DNA from: Anaerolineales bacterium
GTDB lineage: Bacteria > Chloroflexota > Anaerolineae > Anaerolineales > UBA11579
Assembly (NCBI GenBank): GCA_019454165.1
Contig: CP075367.1
Location: 317,971 to 381,970, forward strand
DNA: 64,000 nt
Direction: 5' to 3'
The position numbers and the translations under genes were made by a program. Shown here in pieces: positions 52,239 to 62,062 of this stretch (within the stretch, counting starts at the first letter, position 1; the number at the start of each line of letters is the position of its first letter). Under the pieces are notes generated by a model. The model was given only the letters and a program-made list of their open reading frames with translations, searched no databases and was not told the origin of the DNA.

Positions 52239-52859
52239 TTAGAAATCAATGCGCATGACGATGCGGCGTTTGCTGGGCTGGCTGACTTGGCGCAGGCCGG
52301 CGGCTTTGAAAATATTGTAGCTTCCGACATGCAACTCGCCCCAGGTAATGGTTTGGTCCGGATGCGTGATCATGGAATAGCCTTCGAGGGCGGTGGCGCC
52401 GCGGCTGCGGGCAAACTCCACCGCGGCGCGGGCCAGCGCGTAGGTGTAGCCGCGGCCGCGGTAGCCCTTGCGGATGATGAAGCAGGTGGCGGCCCACACG
52501 CCGGGGTCGGCTAGGTCTTCGTCGCGGCCAGCGGACAGCATGCGATTCAGGATCAAGTTGGGATGCTCGAGGCGCGGCCCGACTGAGCACCAGCCGACTG
52601 GCTCATCAGCCAAGTAGGCAACCAGGCCGCGGGTGTGTTTGGCGGCCGGCTTGCCGCAGTTGGTCTGCGTGCGCAGGTTGTGGGCCAGTTGCTCTTCGTC
52701 CACCGTGAACCAGCCGCGATCGCGCACCTTGAAGCGCTGGCAGAAGCATGGCTTGCCGTGACAGCGCGCCGGGGCGAGGACGGCCATCAGGTCGTCCCAC
52801 GAAGCCCGGTTGGCGGGGCGGATGGTGAGGGCGTCTGCGGTGATGGACTGTTTGGTCAT
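52239..52859 (-). CDS. GNAT-family N-acetyltransferase (paralogue B)
   Basis: This 206-residue protein is the tandem paralogue of the previous gene. It shares MTKQ-ITADALTIRPANRA, GWCSVGPR, FIIRKGYRGRGYTYALARAAVEFA and the C-terminal RRIVMRIDF. The N-terminal cysteines (CHGKPCFCQRFKV) are kept. The substrate is unknown. The ATG at 52859 matches paralogue A; the longer open frame upstream encodes repeat-derived peptide. Confidence 0.85.
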   Translation of the reverse strand: MTKQSITADALTIRPANRASWDDLMAVLAPARCHGKPCFCQRFKVRDRGWFTVDEEQLAHNLRTQTNCGKPAAKHTRGLVAYLADEPVGWCSVGPRLEHPNLILNRMLSAGRDEDLADPGVWAATCFIIRKGYRGRGYTYALARAAVEFARSRGATALEGYSMITHPDQTITWGELHVGSYNIFKAAGLRQVSQPSKRRIVMRIDF

Positions 52860-52996
52860 TGAGGTTAACTTTAACCACAAAGACACAAAGAGCACAAAGA
52901 TTTTCGGCCTGTTAAGGCTTGTGTTGGGGATTGCTTCGAGACTGAAAGTTGCATGAACATGCAACTTTCAGTAGTCCTCGCAATGACGGTTGACTT
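52860..52996. repeat. Repeat element upstream of paralogue B, duplicate of 51886-52016
   Basis: It carries CCACAAAGACACAAAG (about 52875-52900) and a GATTGCTTCG...CGCAATGAC element interrupted by ACTGAAAGTTGCAT / ATGCAACTTTCAGT. The hairpin arms are identical to the upstream copy and only the loop differs (GAAC here, GAGT there). Confidence 0.75.
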
Positions 52997-53032
52997 AAAA
53001 AAGAACGGGCGAAACTTCGCCCGTTCTTTTTT
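52997..53032. terminator. Rho-independent terminator, bidirectional
   Basis: The stem GAACGGGCG / CGCCCGTTC has six A on one side and six T on the other. It ends icd, whose stop codon is a few bases away. Confidence 0.9.
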
Positions 53033-53036
53033 GGTC

Positions 53037-54335
<1,299 letters not shown>

Positions 54336-54539
54336 GCACGCTTCTCCATGATTGATTTTTGGGCATTATACACTCGGCCCCAGATGGGCTTTTCAGCCAA
54401 AACAAGAGTGGCTATAATGGAAGCTCTGCAGTTGGCCGCGGCGCTGTGCCGCAATTTTCCTACCGGGGCATGCCCCGACCAAAAGCCTGCTTACGAAGTT
54501 CATTAGTTACCGCAAGTGTTCCTAAAGGAGGAATCGCTA
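54336..54539. other. Divergent promoter region between icd and the P-type ATPase
   Basis: This short spacer carries TATAAT-like boxes on each strand (about 54364-54369 minus; about 54413-54418 plus). It also has a GGGGCATGCCCC dyad and an AAGGAGG site (54528-54534) eight bases before the ATPase GTG. No gene is supported in it. Confidence 0.45.
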
Positions 54540-57356
54540 GTGGCACCTACGTCTTTACCTGTTAACCGACAGGAACAAATCGAAGAACCCTGGCATAAGC
54601 TCGGCCGCACGGAAGTGGCCGAACGGCTGGGCACCTCGCGCGAGCAAGGCTTGAGCTCGGCCGAGGTCAAGGCGCGCCTGGAGAAGTACGGCCCCAACCG
54701 GCTGGAAGAAGCGCCGCCCAAGAAGTTCATCACCCTGCTGTGGGAGCAGCTCAACAACTTTGTTGTGTACCTGCTGTTCGCGGCCGTCATCATCTCGGCC
54801 ATTCTGGGTGAGTGGGTGGAAGCTGCGGCCGTGATGGCGATCGTGGTGCTCAACGCCGGCTTCGGCATCGTGCAGGAGCGCCGCGCCGAACAGGCGCTGG
54901 CGGCACTACGCCAACTGGCTTCGCCAGAGGCGCATGTGCTACGGGATGGCCGCCGGGTCGATGTGCCGTCGTATGAAGTGGTGCCGGGCGATGTGGTCTT
55001 CCTGGAAGCCGGCAACTACATCCCGGCAGATGTGCGCTTGATCGAAGCCATCAACCTGCGCGTCGAAGAAGCCGCGCTGACGGGCGAATCGGTGCCGGTG
55101 GAAAAGAGCGCCGGCCGCCTGGAGAAGGCCGATGTGGGTCTGGGCGACCGCATCAACACCACCTTCATGGGCACGCTGGTTTCGTACGGCCGCGGCAGCG
55201 GCATTGTGGTCAATACCGGCATGCGCACCCAGGTGGGCCTGATCGCTGAGATGCTGCAATCGGTGCACCACGAGCCGACCCCGCTGCAGCGCCGCCTCGA
55301 AGAGCTTGGCCGTTGGCTGGGCTGGGCGGCGCTCATCATCTGCGCGGCTGTCTTCGGCGTTGGTTTGCTGCGCGGGCAGGAAGCCTTGCACATGTTCGAG
55401 GTGGCCGTGACCCTGGCGATCGCGGCGGTGCCTGAGGGCCTGCCGGCGGTGGTGACGATCAGCCTGGCGCTGGGTATGCGCGAGATGATCAAGCGCAATG
55501 CGCTGATCCGCCGCCTGTCTTCGGTGGAGACGCTGGGCTCGGCTACCGTGATCGGCTCCGACAAGACCGGCACGCTGACCCAGAACGCCATGACCGTGAC
55601 GAGCGTATGGGTGGACGGACGCCGGGTCGAGATCTCGGGCACCGGCTACCAGCCGCAAGGCGAATTCTCGCTGGATGGCAAAGCCTTCGATCTGGGCAAG
55701 CACCACGGCGTGTTCAGCGCCCTGTGGCTGGGCGCCCTCAACAACGACGCCATTTTGGAATCGGGCGAGGGCGGCACGCGGGTGGTGGGTGACCCCACCG
55801 AGGCGGCCATGCTGGTGGCGGCGGCCAAGGCCGACGCCGCCTACGGCGAGCTGGCGCGGCGCTACCCGCGCGTGCAGGAGATCCCGTTTGATTCGGACCG
55901 CAAGCGCATGACCACCATTCACCAGGTGGCCGACCCGCTGAGCGCCGATCTTTCCCCATTCCATGAATCGCACGAGCACAGGGGCTGGCACGTGGTGGCC
56001 GTCAAAGGCGCGCCGGACGTGGTGCTGGAGCTGTGCAAGCAATACCAGACGGTTGACGACGCGGTGGCGCCGCTGAACGAGCAGATGCGGGCGCGTATCC
56101 TGGAGGCCAATGACCAAATGGCGCAGGACGCGTTGCGCGTGATCGCCGTGGCGTACCGCATCAGCAAGGATGTGCCCGACAAGCTGACGCCGGAGCATGT
56201 GGAGCAGGACCTGGTGTTCGTGGGCCTGCTGGGTATGATCGACCCGCCGCGCGCAGAAGTGAAGGACGCGCTGGCCAAGGCGCGCAGCGCGGGCATCCGC
56301 ACTGTGATGATCACGGGCGACTACCCGCAGACGGCGCGGGCCATCGCCATTCAGATCGGCCTGGTGAGCGAGGACAGCAGTAAGGTCATCGCCGGGGCTG
56401 AGCTCAATGACATGAGCGACGAACAGTTGCAGGAAGAGATCAAGCACACCAGCGTGTTCGCCCGCGTATCCCCGGAGCACAAGGTGCGGATCGTGAAGGC
56501 GTTGCGCGCCAACGGCAACATTGTGGCGATGACTGGCGACGGCGTGAACGACGCGCCGGCGCTGAAGCAGGCTGACATTGGCGTGGCGATGGGCATCACC
56601 GGCACGGATGTGGCTAAGGAAACGGCCGACATGGTGCTGACGGACGACAACTACTCCAGCATTGTGTCGGCGGTGGAGCAGGGCCGCGTGATCTACAGCA
56701 ACATTCGCAAGTTCGTGTTCTTCCTGCTGTCGTGCAATACCGCCGAGATCGCCATCATCTTTACGGCGATCATGATGGGGCTGCCCTCGCCTTTGGCGCC
56801 GATCCAACTGCTGTGGCTGAACCTGCTGACCGACGGCGCCCCGGCGCTGGCGCTGGGCACTGAGAAGGGCGACCCGGACATCATGAAGCTGCCGCCGCGC
56901 CGCAAGGATGAGCCGATCATCGACGCGGAGATGCGCCTGGGCATCATCATCCAGACGATCGTCAAGACCGGCAGCGTGCTGGCGGCCTACATGCTGGGCC
57001 TGCAGCTGTTCCCGACCGACGGGCACAACGTGACCGCGGCCACCATGGCGTTCATGACCCTGGGTCTGTGCGAGCTGGTGCGGGCGTATACCGCCCGCTC
57101 CGAGCACTTCTCCATGTTCTATGGCGGCTTGTTTAGCAACAAGAACATGAATGTTGCGGTGCTGATCTCTACGGTGTTGCTGCTGGTGGTGGTGTATGTG
57201 CCGCCCCTGCAGGGCGTGTTCGACACCGCCCCGCTGGGCTGGCTGCACTGGGAGATCATTCTGCCGTTGACGCTGCTGCCGGGCGTGGCTGCCGAGCTGA
57301 CCAAGTGGTACATCCGCCGTGGTCTGGAGCGCAAAGCGGCCGCTGCGGCTGCCTAA
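54540..57356 (+). CDS. P-type calcium-transporting ATPase (P2A/P2B-like)
   Basis: This 938-residue cation pump has ten predicted helices and an actuator motif (LTGESVPVEK). The phosphorylated Asp is in SDKTGTLTQNAMT, ion-binding residues lie in AVPEGLPAVVTI, and the hinge is TGDGVNDAPALKQADIG. Helix 6 contains LLWLNLLTDGAPALALG. These fit the SERCA/PMCA-like bacterial family. Calcium or another divalent ion is the likely substrate. The GTG at 54540 follows AAGGAGG, whereas the GTG at 54516 is too early. Confidence 0.93.
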   Translation: MAPTSLPVNRQEQIEEPWHKLGRTEVAERLGTSREQGLSSAEVKARLEKYGPNRLEEAPPKKFITLLWEQLNNFVVYLLFAAVIISAILGEWVEAAAVMAIVVLNAGFGIVQERRAEQALAALRQLASPEAHVLRDGRRVDVPSYEVVPGDVVFLEAGNYIPADVRLIEAINLRVEEAALTGESVPVEKSAGRLEKADVGLGDRINTTFMGTLVSYGRGSGIVVNTGMRTQVGLIAEMLQSVHHEPTPLQRRLEELGRWLGWAALIICAAVFGVGLLRGQEALHMFEVAVTLAIAAVPEGLPAVVTISLALGMREMIKRNALIRRLSSVETLGSATVIGSDKTGTLTQNAMTVTSVWVDGRRVEISGTGYQPQGEFSLDGKAFDLGKHHGVFSALWLGALNNDAILESGEGGTRVVGDPTEAAMLVAAAKADAAYGELARRYPRVQEIPFDSDRKRMTTIHQVADPLSADLSPFHESHEHRGWHVVAVKGAPDVVLELCKQYQTVDDAVAPLNEQMRARILEANDQMAQDALRVIAVAYRISKDVPDKLTPEHVEQDLVFVGLLGMIDPPRAEVKDALAKARSAGIRTVMITGDYPQTARAIAIQIGLVSEDSSKVIAGAELNDMSDEQLQEEIKHTSVFARVSPEHKVRIVKALRANGNIVAMTGDGVNDAPALKQADIGVAMGITGTDVAKETADMVLTDDNYSSIVSAVEQGRVIYSNIRKFVFFLLSCNTAEIAIIFTAIMMGLPSPLAPIQLLWLNLLTDGAPALALGTEKGDPDIMKLPPRRKDEPIIDAEMRLGIIIQTIVKTGSVLAAYMLGLQLFPTDGHNVTAATMAFMTLGLCELVRAYTARSEHFSMFYGGLFSNKNMNVAVLISTVLLLVVVYVPPLQGVFDTAPLGWLHWEIILPLTLLPGVAAELTKWYIRRGLERKAAAAAA

Positions 57357-57359
57357 ACA

Positions 57360-57381
57360 TATACTCTAGCACTAGAGTATA
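57360..57381. repeat. TATACTCTAG palindrome
   Basis: TATACTCTAG and CTAGAGTATA form perfect ten-base arms around CA, just after the ATPase stop codon. No U-run follows. It may be a protein-binding site or the edge of a repeat. Confidence 0.5.
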
Positions 57382-57402
57382 GGATGTGACTAGCTTGAAA
57401 AT

Positions 57403-57434
57403 AAAAAAAGCCCGCCAAAATGGCGGGCTTTTTT
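57403..57434. terminator. Rho-independent terminator, bidirectional
   Basis: The stem AGCCCGCC / GGCGGGCT has an AAAAT loop and is flanked by seven A and six T. It separates the P-type ATPase from the convergent membrane protein gene. Confidence 0.92.
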
Positions 57435-57450
57435 GTCTCGCAGGGTGGAG

Positions 57451-57801
57451 TTAGCTGGCTTGCGAAGCGCGCTTGGCTAGCGAGCGGCCCAGGAACATGA
57501 CGCCGATGCCGAAGATGGGGTGCAGGGCTTTGACGATGGCCGGCACGTCGGCGCGGATATAGCCCTGGGAGCCGAGCATCAGGAGCGCCAGCAGGGTCAG
57601 CCCAAGGATGGGGGCGCCAAGCTTGCCCAGCAGGGCGAGCAGGAGCATGACGAACAGGATCAGCAGCATCAGCATGCCGCTCATGGCATGCCAGCTGGAG
57701 GGGATGGCGCCAAAGTACGCCGCCCCGATCAGGATGATCTGAAGGAAACCCAAATAGAAAATAGCTTTGCCTAAGCGAATGAAAGTGGAACGAAAGTCCA
57801 T
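57451..57801 (-). CDS. Four-helix membrane protein, unknown function
   Basis: This 116-residue hydrophobic protein (LGKAIFYLGFLQIILIGAA, MLMLLILFVMLLLALLG, ILGLTLLALLMLG, IFGIGVMFLGRSLA) has a basic C-terminus. It is encoded 20 bases after the dus gene on the same strand, so they may share a transcript. No family is recognised. Confidence 0.75.
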   Translation of the reverse strand: MDFRSTFIRLGKAIFYLGFLQIILIGAAYFGAIPSSWHAMSGMLMLLILFVMLLLALLGKLGAPILGLTLLALLMLGSQGYIRADVPAIVKALHPIFGIGVMFLGRSLAKRASQAS

Positions 57802-57821
57802 AGTGCTCTCCTTTGAATTGT

Positions 57822-58787
57822 CTATGCCACTGCAGGTTGCAGGGCAAGTTCATCGAGAATGCGGGTGAAATCCTCAGCCGTCTCGCTGGTCAGCAGCTGC
57901 TCGCGCTGGGCCGCATCCAGCCCGTAGGGGCTGATGTAGCGGGCGGCATGCTTGCGGAACAGCACCAGGCCCAGCTCGGCGCCGTAGAAGGCCTGCATGG
58001 CTTGCAGGTGGTCCAGCACCATTGCGCGCACCTGCAGCTCGGTCACCTCGTGGCGGTCAAGGCCGGCAAAGATCCACGGGTTGCCGATAGCGCCGCGGGC
58101 GATCATCACCGCGTCGCAGCCGGTGTGCTCACGCATGCGGCCAATGTCGGCCACCAGGCGCACATCGCCATTGCCGAAGACCGGGATGCTGACGGCGGCC
58201 TTGACCTCGGCGATGGCGTCCCAGTTGGCCTGGCCGCGGTAGGCCTGTGACTTGGTGCGCCCATGCACGGCGATGGCTGCACCGCCGTTGTCCTCGATGA
58301 TGCGGGCCACATCTACATGGTTGAGGCTGTCTTCGTCCCAGCCGATGCGTATCTTCCCAGTGATGGGCAAGTCCAAGGCGCGCGTCAAAGAATGGAAGAT
58401 CTGGGCGATCTTGGCCGGCTCGCGCAGCAGGCCGGCGCCGGCGCCGCGGCCGGAGACGCAGCGTACGGAGCAGCCCATGTTGATGTCGATAATGTCAGGC
58501 TCGTAGGGGCGCAGCTTAAGGGCCGCCTGCAGCAGGCGCCCGGGGTCGTCATCGAAGAGCTGGAAGGTGACCGGGCGCTCGGTTTCGAGGAAGGCGAGGC
58601 GGCGCTCGAGGTGGGGATGGCCGTTGAGCACATCCAGGGCGTTGACGAATTCGGTATAGCTGATGGCCGAGCCGAGCCGGCGCGCCAGCGAGCGGAACGG
58701 CTGGTCAGAGAAGCCGTCCATGGGCGAGAGGATGGTGCGGCCGTGGATGGGGATGGGGCCGATGTGGAAGCTTGGCTCGCTGGGCAT
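57822..58787 (-). CDS. dus: tRNA-dihydrouridine synthase
   Basis: This 321-residue FMN-dependent enzyme reduces uridine in tRNA. The catalytic cysteine is in NMGCSVRCVSGRGAGAGLL, and FMN-binding segments are PITGKIRIGWDED, AIAVHGRTKSQAYRGQANW, FGNGDVRL and MIARGAIGNPWIF. The sequence fits the DusB-like branch, but its target position is not assigned. It begins at an ATG followed by the CACAGATGA repeat region on its 5' side. Confidence 0.93.
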   Translation of the reverse strand: MPSEPSFHIGPIPIHGRTILSPMDGFSDQPFRSLARRLGSAISYTEFVNALDVLNGHPHLERRLAFLETERPVTFQLFDDDPGRLLQAALKLRPYEPDIIDINMGCSVRCVSGRGAGAGLLREPAKIAQIFHSLTRALDLPITGKIRIGWDEDSLNHVDVARIIEDNGGAAIAVHGRTKSQAYRGQANWDAIAEVKAAVSIPVFGNGDVRLVADIGRMREHTGCDAVMIARGAIGNPWIFAGLDRHEVTELQVRAMVLDHLQAMQAFYGAELGLVLFRKHAARYISPYGLDAAQREQLLTSETAEDFTRILDELALQPAVA

Positions 58788-59242
58788 GGAATTATTCTAG
58801 CCTATGAGAGATTCATCCACAGATAAACACAGATAAAGCAAACCTTTGCCGCAGATAAACGCTGATTTGCGCAGATAAAGTCAAAATCTGGATGGATTGC
58901 CTTGATTTGGCCTCTTTTGTAATTCGCTGAAGGGATTCGTCCACAGATAAACACAGATGGACACTGATAAAAGCAAAATCTGTGTGTATCTGTGTTCATC
59001 TGTGGACTTTCATTTTGGCTAAAGTGATCCACAGATGAACACAGATGCTAAAAGCGATGCATTTGATGGGGCGAAATCTTTTTGCCGCAGATAGACGCTG
59101 ATAGACGCAGATAAAAGTCAAAATCTGCGGCGTGGCGTAGCCACGCATATCTGCGTTCATCTGCGGCAGATGGTTTACATCCGTGTCCATCTGTGGACTC
59201 CTCCACTTCGCTTATACTTTTCGAAGCAAAGGATCTGTAAAA
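58788..59242. repeat. Longest CACAGATGA-type repeat block
   Basis: No gene is supported in these 455 bases. Tandem units of ACACAGATAAACACAGATAAA and CCACAGATGAACACAGATG in both orientations fill 58805-59195, with a GCGTGGCGTAGCCACGC element near 59135. It lies between dus and the M29 aminopeptidase. The repeat period is about 10-12 bases. Confidence 0.8.
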
Positions 59243-60505
59243 ATGACCAAGAGCTTTGACCAAAAACTGTCTGATTACGCCGATCTGATCGTGCATATTG
59301 GCCTGAACGTGCAGCCCGGCCAAAAAGTGGTGGTGAGCGGCAAGAACCTGTTCCGCGGCGCGCCGCTGCACAGCGCCCCGCTGGTGCGCAAGATCGTTGA
59401 GAGCGCCTATAAGGCCGGGGCGCGCTTTGTAGATGTGTTCTGGGATGATGACCAGAGCCAACTGGTGCGCTTCGCCCATGCGCCGCGTGACAGCTTCGAG
59501 GAATTCCCGACCTGGCGCACGCGTGCATTGCATGAATACGCCGCCAACGGGGATGCGATCGTCTCGATCTACGGTGAAGACCCGGACCTGTTCAACGGCC
59601 AGGACGCCGCGCTGGTGACGCAAGCCCAGCGCACGATGGAGAAGCACATGCAGTCCCAGATGGAACTGCTGATGAAGAACGCCTACAACTGGCTGCTGGT
59701 CAGCGTGCCGCACCCCAACTGGGCCGCCAAAGTATTCTCTGACCTGCCGGCAGACCAGCAAATGGACGCCATGTGGGAGCAGATCTTCAAACTGTGCCGC
59801 ATTGACCGGGATGATCCGGTGGCGGCCTGGAAAGCGCACATTGCCCAGCTCAACGAGGCGGCCAAGTATCTCAATGAGAAGCAGTACCACGCGCTGCACT
59901 ACAGCGCGCCCGGCACGGACTTCACCGTTGGCCTGCCGGCTGGGCATTTGTGGAACAGCGCCCAGTCGGACACGCAGGGCGGGATCACCTTCACACCCAA
60001 CCTGCCGACCGAGGAGATCTTTACCTTGGGCGACAAGAACCGCGCCGAGGGCACGCTCAAGGCCTCTATGCCGCTCAGTTATGGCGGCCGGCTGATCGAA
60101 GACTTCAGCATGGTCTTCAAGGATGGCCGCGTGGTGGACGTGAAAGCCGGCAAGAACGAGCAGGCGTTGAAGGACCTGCTGGATGTGGACGATGGCGCCG
60201 GGCGCGTGGGCGAGATCGCCCTGGTGCCGCATAGCTCGCCGATCGCCCAGTCCGGCAGGCTGTTCTACAACACCCTGTACGATGAGAACGCCGCCAGCCA
60301 CATCGCCGTGGGGCGCGCCTATCGCTTCACGCTGAAGGGCGGCGAGACGATGAGCAGCGAGGAGTTCGAGGCCGCGGGCGGCAACAACAGCCTGGTGCAT
60401 GTTGATTTCATGATCGGTTCCGACCAGATGGATATTGACGGCATCACCAAGGATGGCGCCAAAGAGCCCTTGATGCGCAAGGGCGAGTGGGCCTACAAGC
60501 GTTAG
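59243..60505 (+). CDS. Aminopeptidase, M29 (AmpS/PepS) family
   Basis: This 420-residue metallopeptidase removes N-terminal amino acids from peptides in the cytoplasm. Metal-binding residues of the M29 family are in NLPTEEIFT, GEIALVPHSS, YDENAASHIAVG and HVDFMIGS. The overall length fits. The ATG at 59243 matches family starts (TKSFDQKLSDYADLIVHIGLNVQPGQ); the upstream open frame runs through the repeat. Confidence 0.93.
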   Translation: MTKSFDQKLSDYADLIVHIGLNVQPGQKVVVSGKNLFRGAPLHSAPLVRKIVESAYKAGARFVDVFWDDDQSQLVRFAHAPRDSFEEFPTWRTRALHEYAANGDAIVSIYGEDPDLFNGQDAALVTQAQRTMEKHMQSQMELLMKNAYNWLLVSVPHPNWAAKVFSDLPADQQMDAMWEQIFKLCRIDRDDPVAAWKAHIAQLNEAAKYLNEKQYHALHYSAPGTDFTVGLPAGHLWNSAQSDTQGGITFTPNLPTEEIFTLGDKNRAEGTLKASMPLSYGGRLIEDFSMVFKDGRVVDVKAGKNEQALKDLLDVDDGAGRVGEIALVPHSSPIAQSGRLFYNTLYDENAASHIAVGRAYRFTLKGGETMSSEEFEAAGGNNSLVHVDFMIGSDQMDIDGITKDGAKEPLMRKGEWAYKR

Positions 60506-60515
60506 CTAAGAATGA

Positions 60516-60546
60516 GAGCCCGCACAGCAATGTGCGGGCTTTTTTG
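60516..60546 (+). terminator. Rho-independent terminator after the aminopeptidase gene
   Basis: The stem AGCCCGCAC / GTGCGGGCT, with an AGCAAT loop, is followed by six T. Confidence 0.92.
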
Positions 60547-60707
60547 TGGCCAACACCTTGACATGGCTTGCTTTCTCACGCCACAGCCATTATTCCGCTG
60601 TAGGATAGGACTCCAAAACGTGGCGTGGTGGGCAGATATCTTTTTGGTTGCACCCCCTACCCCCACCCACAAAACGAACAACAACTTGACATGATATTGG
60701 AGACGCT

Positions 60708-61349
60708 ATGGAAACTTATGAAGTCAACGGAACGCAGCACAAGGGCTACCTGGCTTTGCCGGCGGGCGGCAAAGGCCCGGGCTTGCTGCTGCTGCATGCC
60801 TGGTGGGGCCTGACCGACCTGTTCAAAGAGACTGCTGACAAGTATGCCGCCGAGGGCTATGTGGTCTTCGCGCCCGATCTGTTCGATGGCGCCCAGGCCA
60901 GCGAACCGGCCGAGGCTGAGAAGCTGGTGCAGGCCGCCGAAGCGGACTTCCCGGCTGTGAAAGCTGCTGCGGAGGGCGCGGCCAAGCTCCTGCAGGCGCA
61001 TCCGGCCGTGACCAGCGACAAACTCACCGCGGTGGGCTTCTCGTTCGGCGCGGCGTATGCCCTGGTGCTGGATGAGGCCCTGCCGGATGTGTTCCAGAAG
61101 GTCGTATTGTTCTACGGCATGGCCGGGGCGGATGTCAGCAAGAGCCAGGCCCGCTACCTGGCCCACTTCGCCGAGAATGACCCGTATGAGGACACCAAAG
61201 CGGCCGAGGCCATGAACGCCGCCAACCTGGAGCGCCATATCTACCCTGGCACCGGGCACTGGTTCTACGAGCACAACCGGGCGGATGCGTACAACGCCGA
61301 GGCGGCCGATCTGGCCTGGCAGCGCACCATAACCTTCCTGAAGGGTTAA
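60708..61349 (+). CDS. Dienelactone-hydrolase-family protein
   Basis: This 213-residue alpha/beta hydrolase has the DLH fold with GLLLLHAWWGL, nucleophile motif GFSFGAA, acid AENDP and His in GTGHWFYE. Classical DLH uses cysteine at the nucleophile position, whereas here it is serine, so the substrate may be an ester or lactone other than dienelactone. It follows a TTGACA-containing promoter-like tract. A GGAG site precedes the ATG. Confidence 0.86.
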   Translation: METYEVNGTQHKGYLALPAGGKGPGLLLLHAWWGLTDLFKETADKYAAEGYVVFAPDLFDGAQASEPAEAEKLVQAAEADFPAVKAAAEGAAKLLQAHPAVTSDKLTAVGFSFGAAYALVLDEALPDVFQKVVLFYGMAGADVSKSQARYLAHFAENDPYEDTKAAEAMNAANLERHIYPGTGHWFYEHNRADAYNAEAADLAWQRTITFLKG

Positions 61350-61416
61350 ACATAATGAGGTAGCGGCCGCCCGCTGCGGCGGCTTCTGCTATCATTCGCT
61401 TTCGAGGTGAACGCCC

Positions 61417-61992
61417 ATGCAACAAGTCTTGTCTGAACGTCTACTGCCGCGCAGCCGCAGCACCTGGCTGGCGGAAGCTACGCTGATCGTCCTCAGCGCC
61501 CTGTTCATTGCCGCACTGGCCCAGGTGCGCATCCCGCTGCAGCCGGTGCCGATCACCGGTCAGACCCTGGCCGTGCTGCTGGTCGGCATGGCGCTGGGCT
61601 CACGTCGCGGCCCGCTGGCCGTGCTGGCCTATCTGGGCATGGCTGCCGGCGGCCTGCCGTTCTTCACCGGCGGGCAAAGCGGCCTGGCCTACATGGCCGG
61701 CCCCACGGGCGGCTACCTGGTGGGCTTCGTGGCCGCCGCCTTTGTGGTGGGCTGGCTGGCGGAGCGCGGTTGGGACCGCACGCTGGGCAAGACCCTGACG
61801 GCGATGGTGATCGGCAATGCCGTCATCTATCTGTTCGGCGTGAGCTGGCTGGCCACCATCGTGGGTGGCTTCGCCGGCACGAGCGGCTCGCTGGCGCTTG
61901 GCCTGTACCCGTTCCTGCTGGGCGATGCGCTCAAGGCGCTGGCAGCCGCACTGCTGCTGCCCGCCGCCTGGATGATGGTGCGCGAAGAATAG
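61417..61992 (+). CDS. bioY: Biotin transporter substrate-binding component BioY
   Basis: This 191-residue S component of an ECF-type transporter has six membrane helices and the family motifs VRIPLQPVPITGQTLAVLL, GGLPFFTGGQSGLAYMAGPTGGYL and FPFLLGDALK-like. It imports biotin, alone or with the EcfAAT module. No EcfA/T genes are adjacent. No BirA or BioR operator is obvious upstream. Confidence 0.94.
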   Translation: MQQVLSERLLPRSRSTWLAEATLIVLSALFIAALAQVRIPLQPVPITGQTLAVLLVGMALGSRRGPLAVLAYLGMAAGGLPFFTGGQSGLAYMAGPTGGYLVGFVAAAFVVGWLAERGWDRTLGKTLTAMVIGNAVIYLFGVSWLATIVGGFAGTSGSLALGLYPFLLGDALKALAAALLLPAAWMMVREE

Positions 61993-62006
61993 CCTGACCT
62001 GCAAAT

Positions 62007-62038
62007 AAAAAACGCCTCAGCATTTGCTGAGGCGTTTT
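62007..62038. terminator. Rho-independent terminator, bidirectional
   Basis: The stem AACGCCTCAGC / GCTGAGGCGTT has an ATTT loop, an A-run and a T-run. It separates the convergent bioY and desaturase genes. Confidence 0.92.
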
Positions 62039-62062
62039 GCTTTTTATGCGGCAACCCGGCAG

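Noticed and set aside
54939..57248. Very long antisense open frame opposite the P-type ATPase
   Set aside because: It has a His/Arg/Gln-rich composition with no domain. It is the usual GC-rich shadow of a strongly supported gene.
58800..59200. CRISPR array
   Set aside because: Units are short (10-12 bases), in both orientations and without regular unique spacers; no cas genes are present.
58800..59200. Additional DnaA boxes (TCATCCACA-like)
   Set aside because: They are incidental to the CACAGATGA repeat unit and not spaced or oriented like an origin.
60555..60700. Small gene between the aminopeptidase and the hydrolase
   Set aside because: Only short frames without ribosome binding sites; the region looks like terminator and promoter sequence.
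61350..61416. Biotin-responsive regulatory site upstream of bioY
   Set aside because: No BirA or BioR operator pattern could be recognised.
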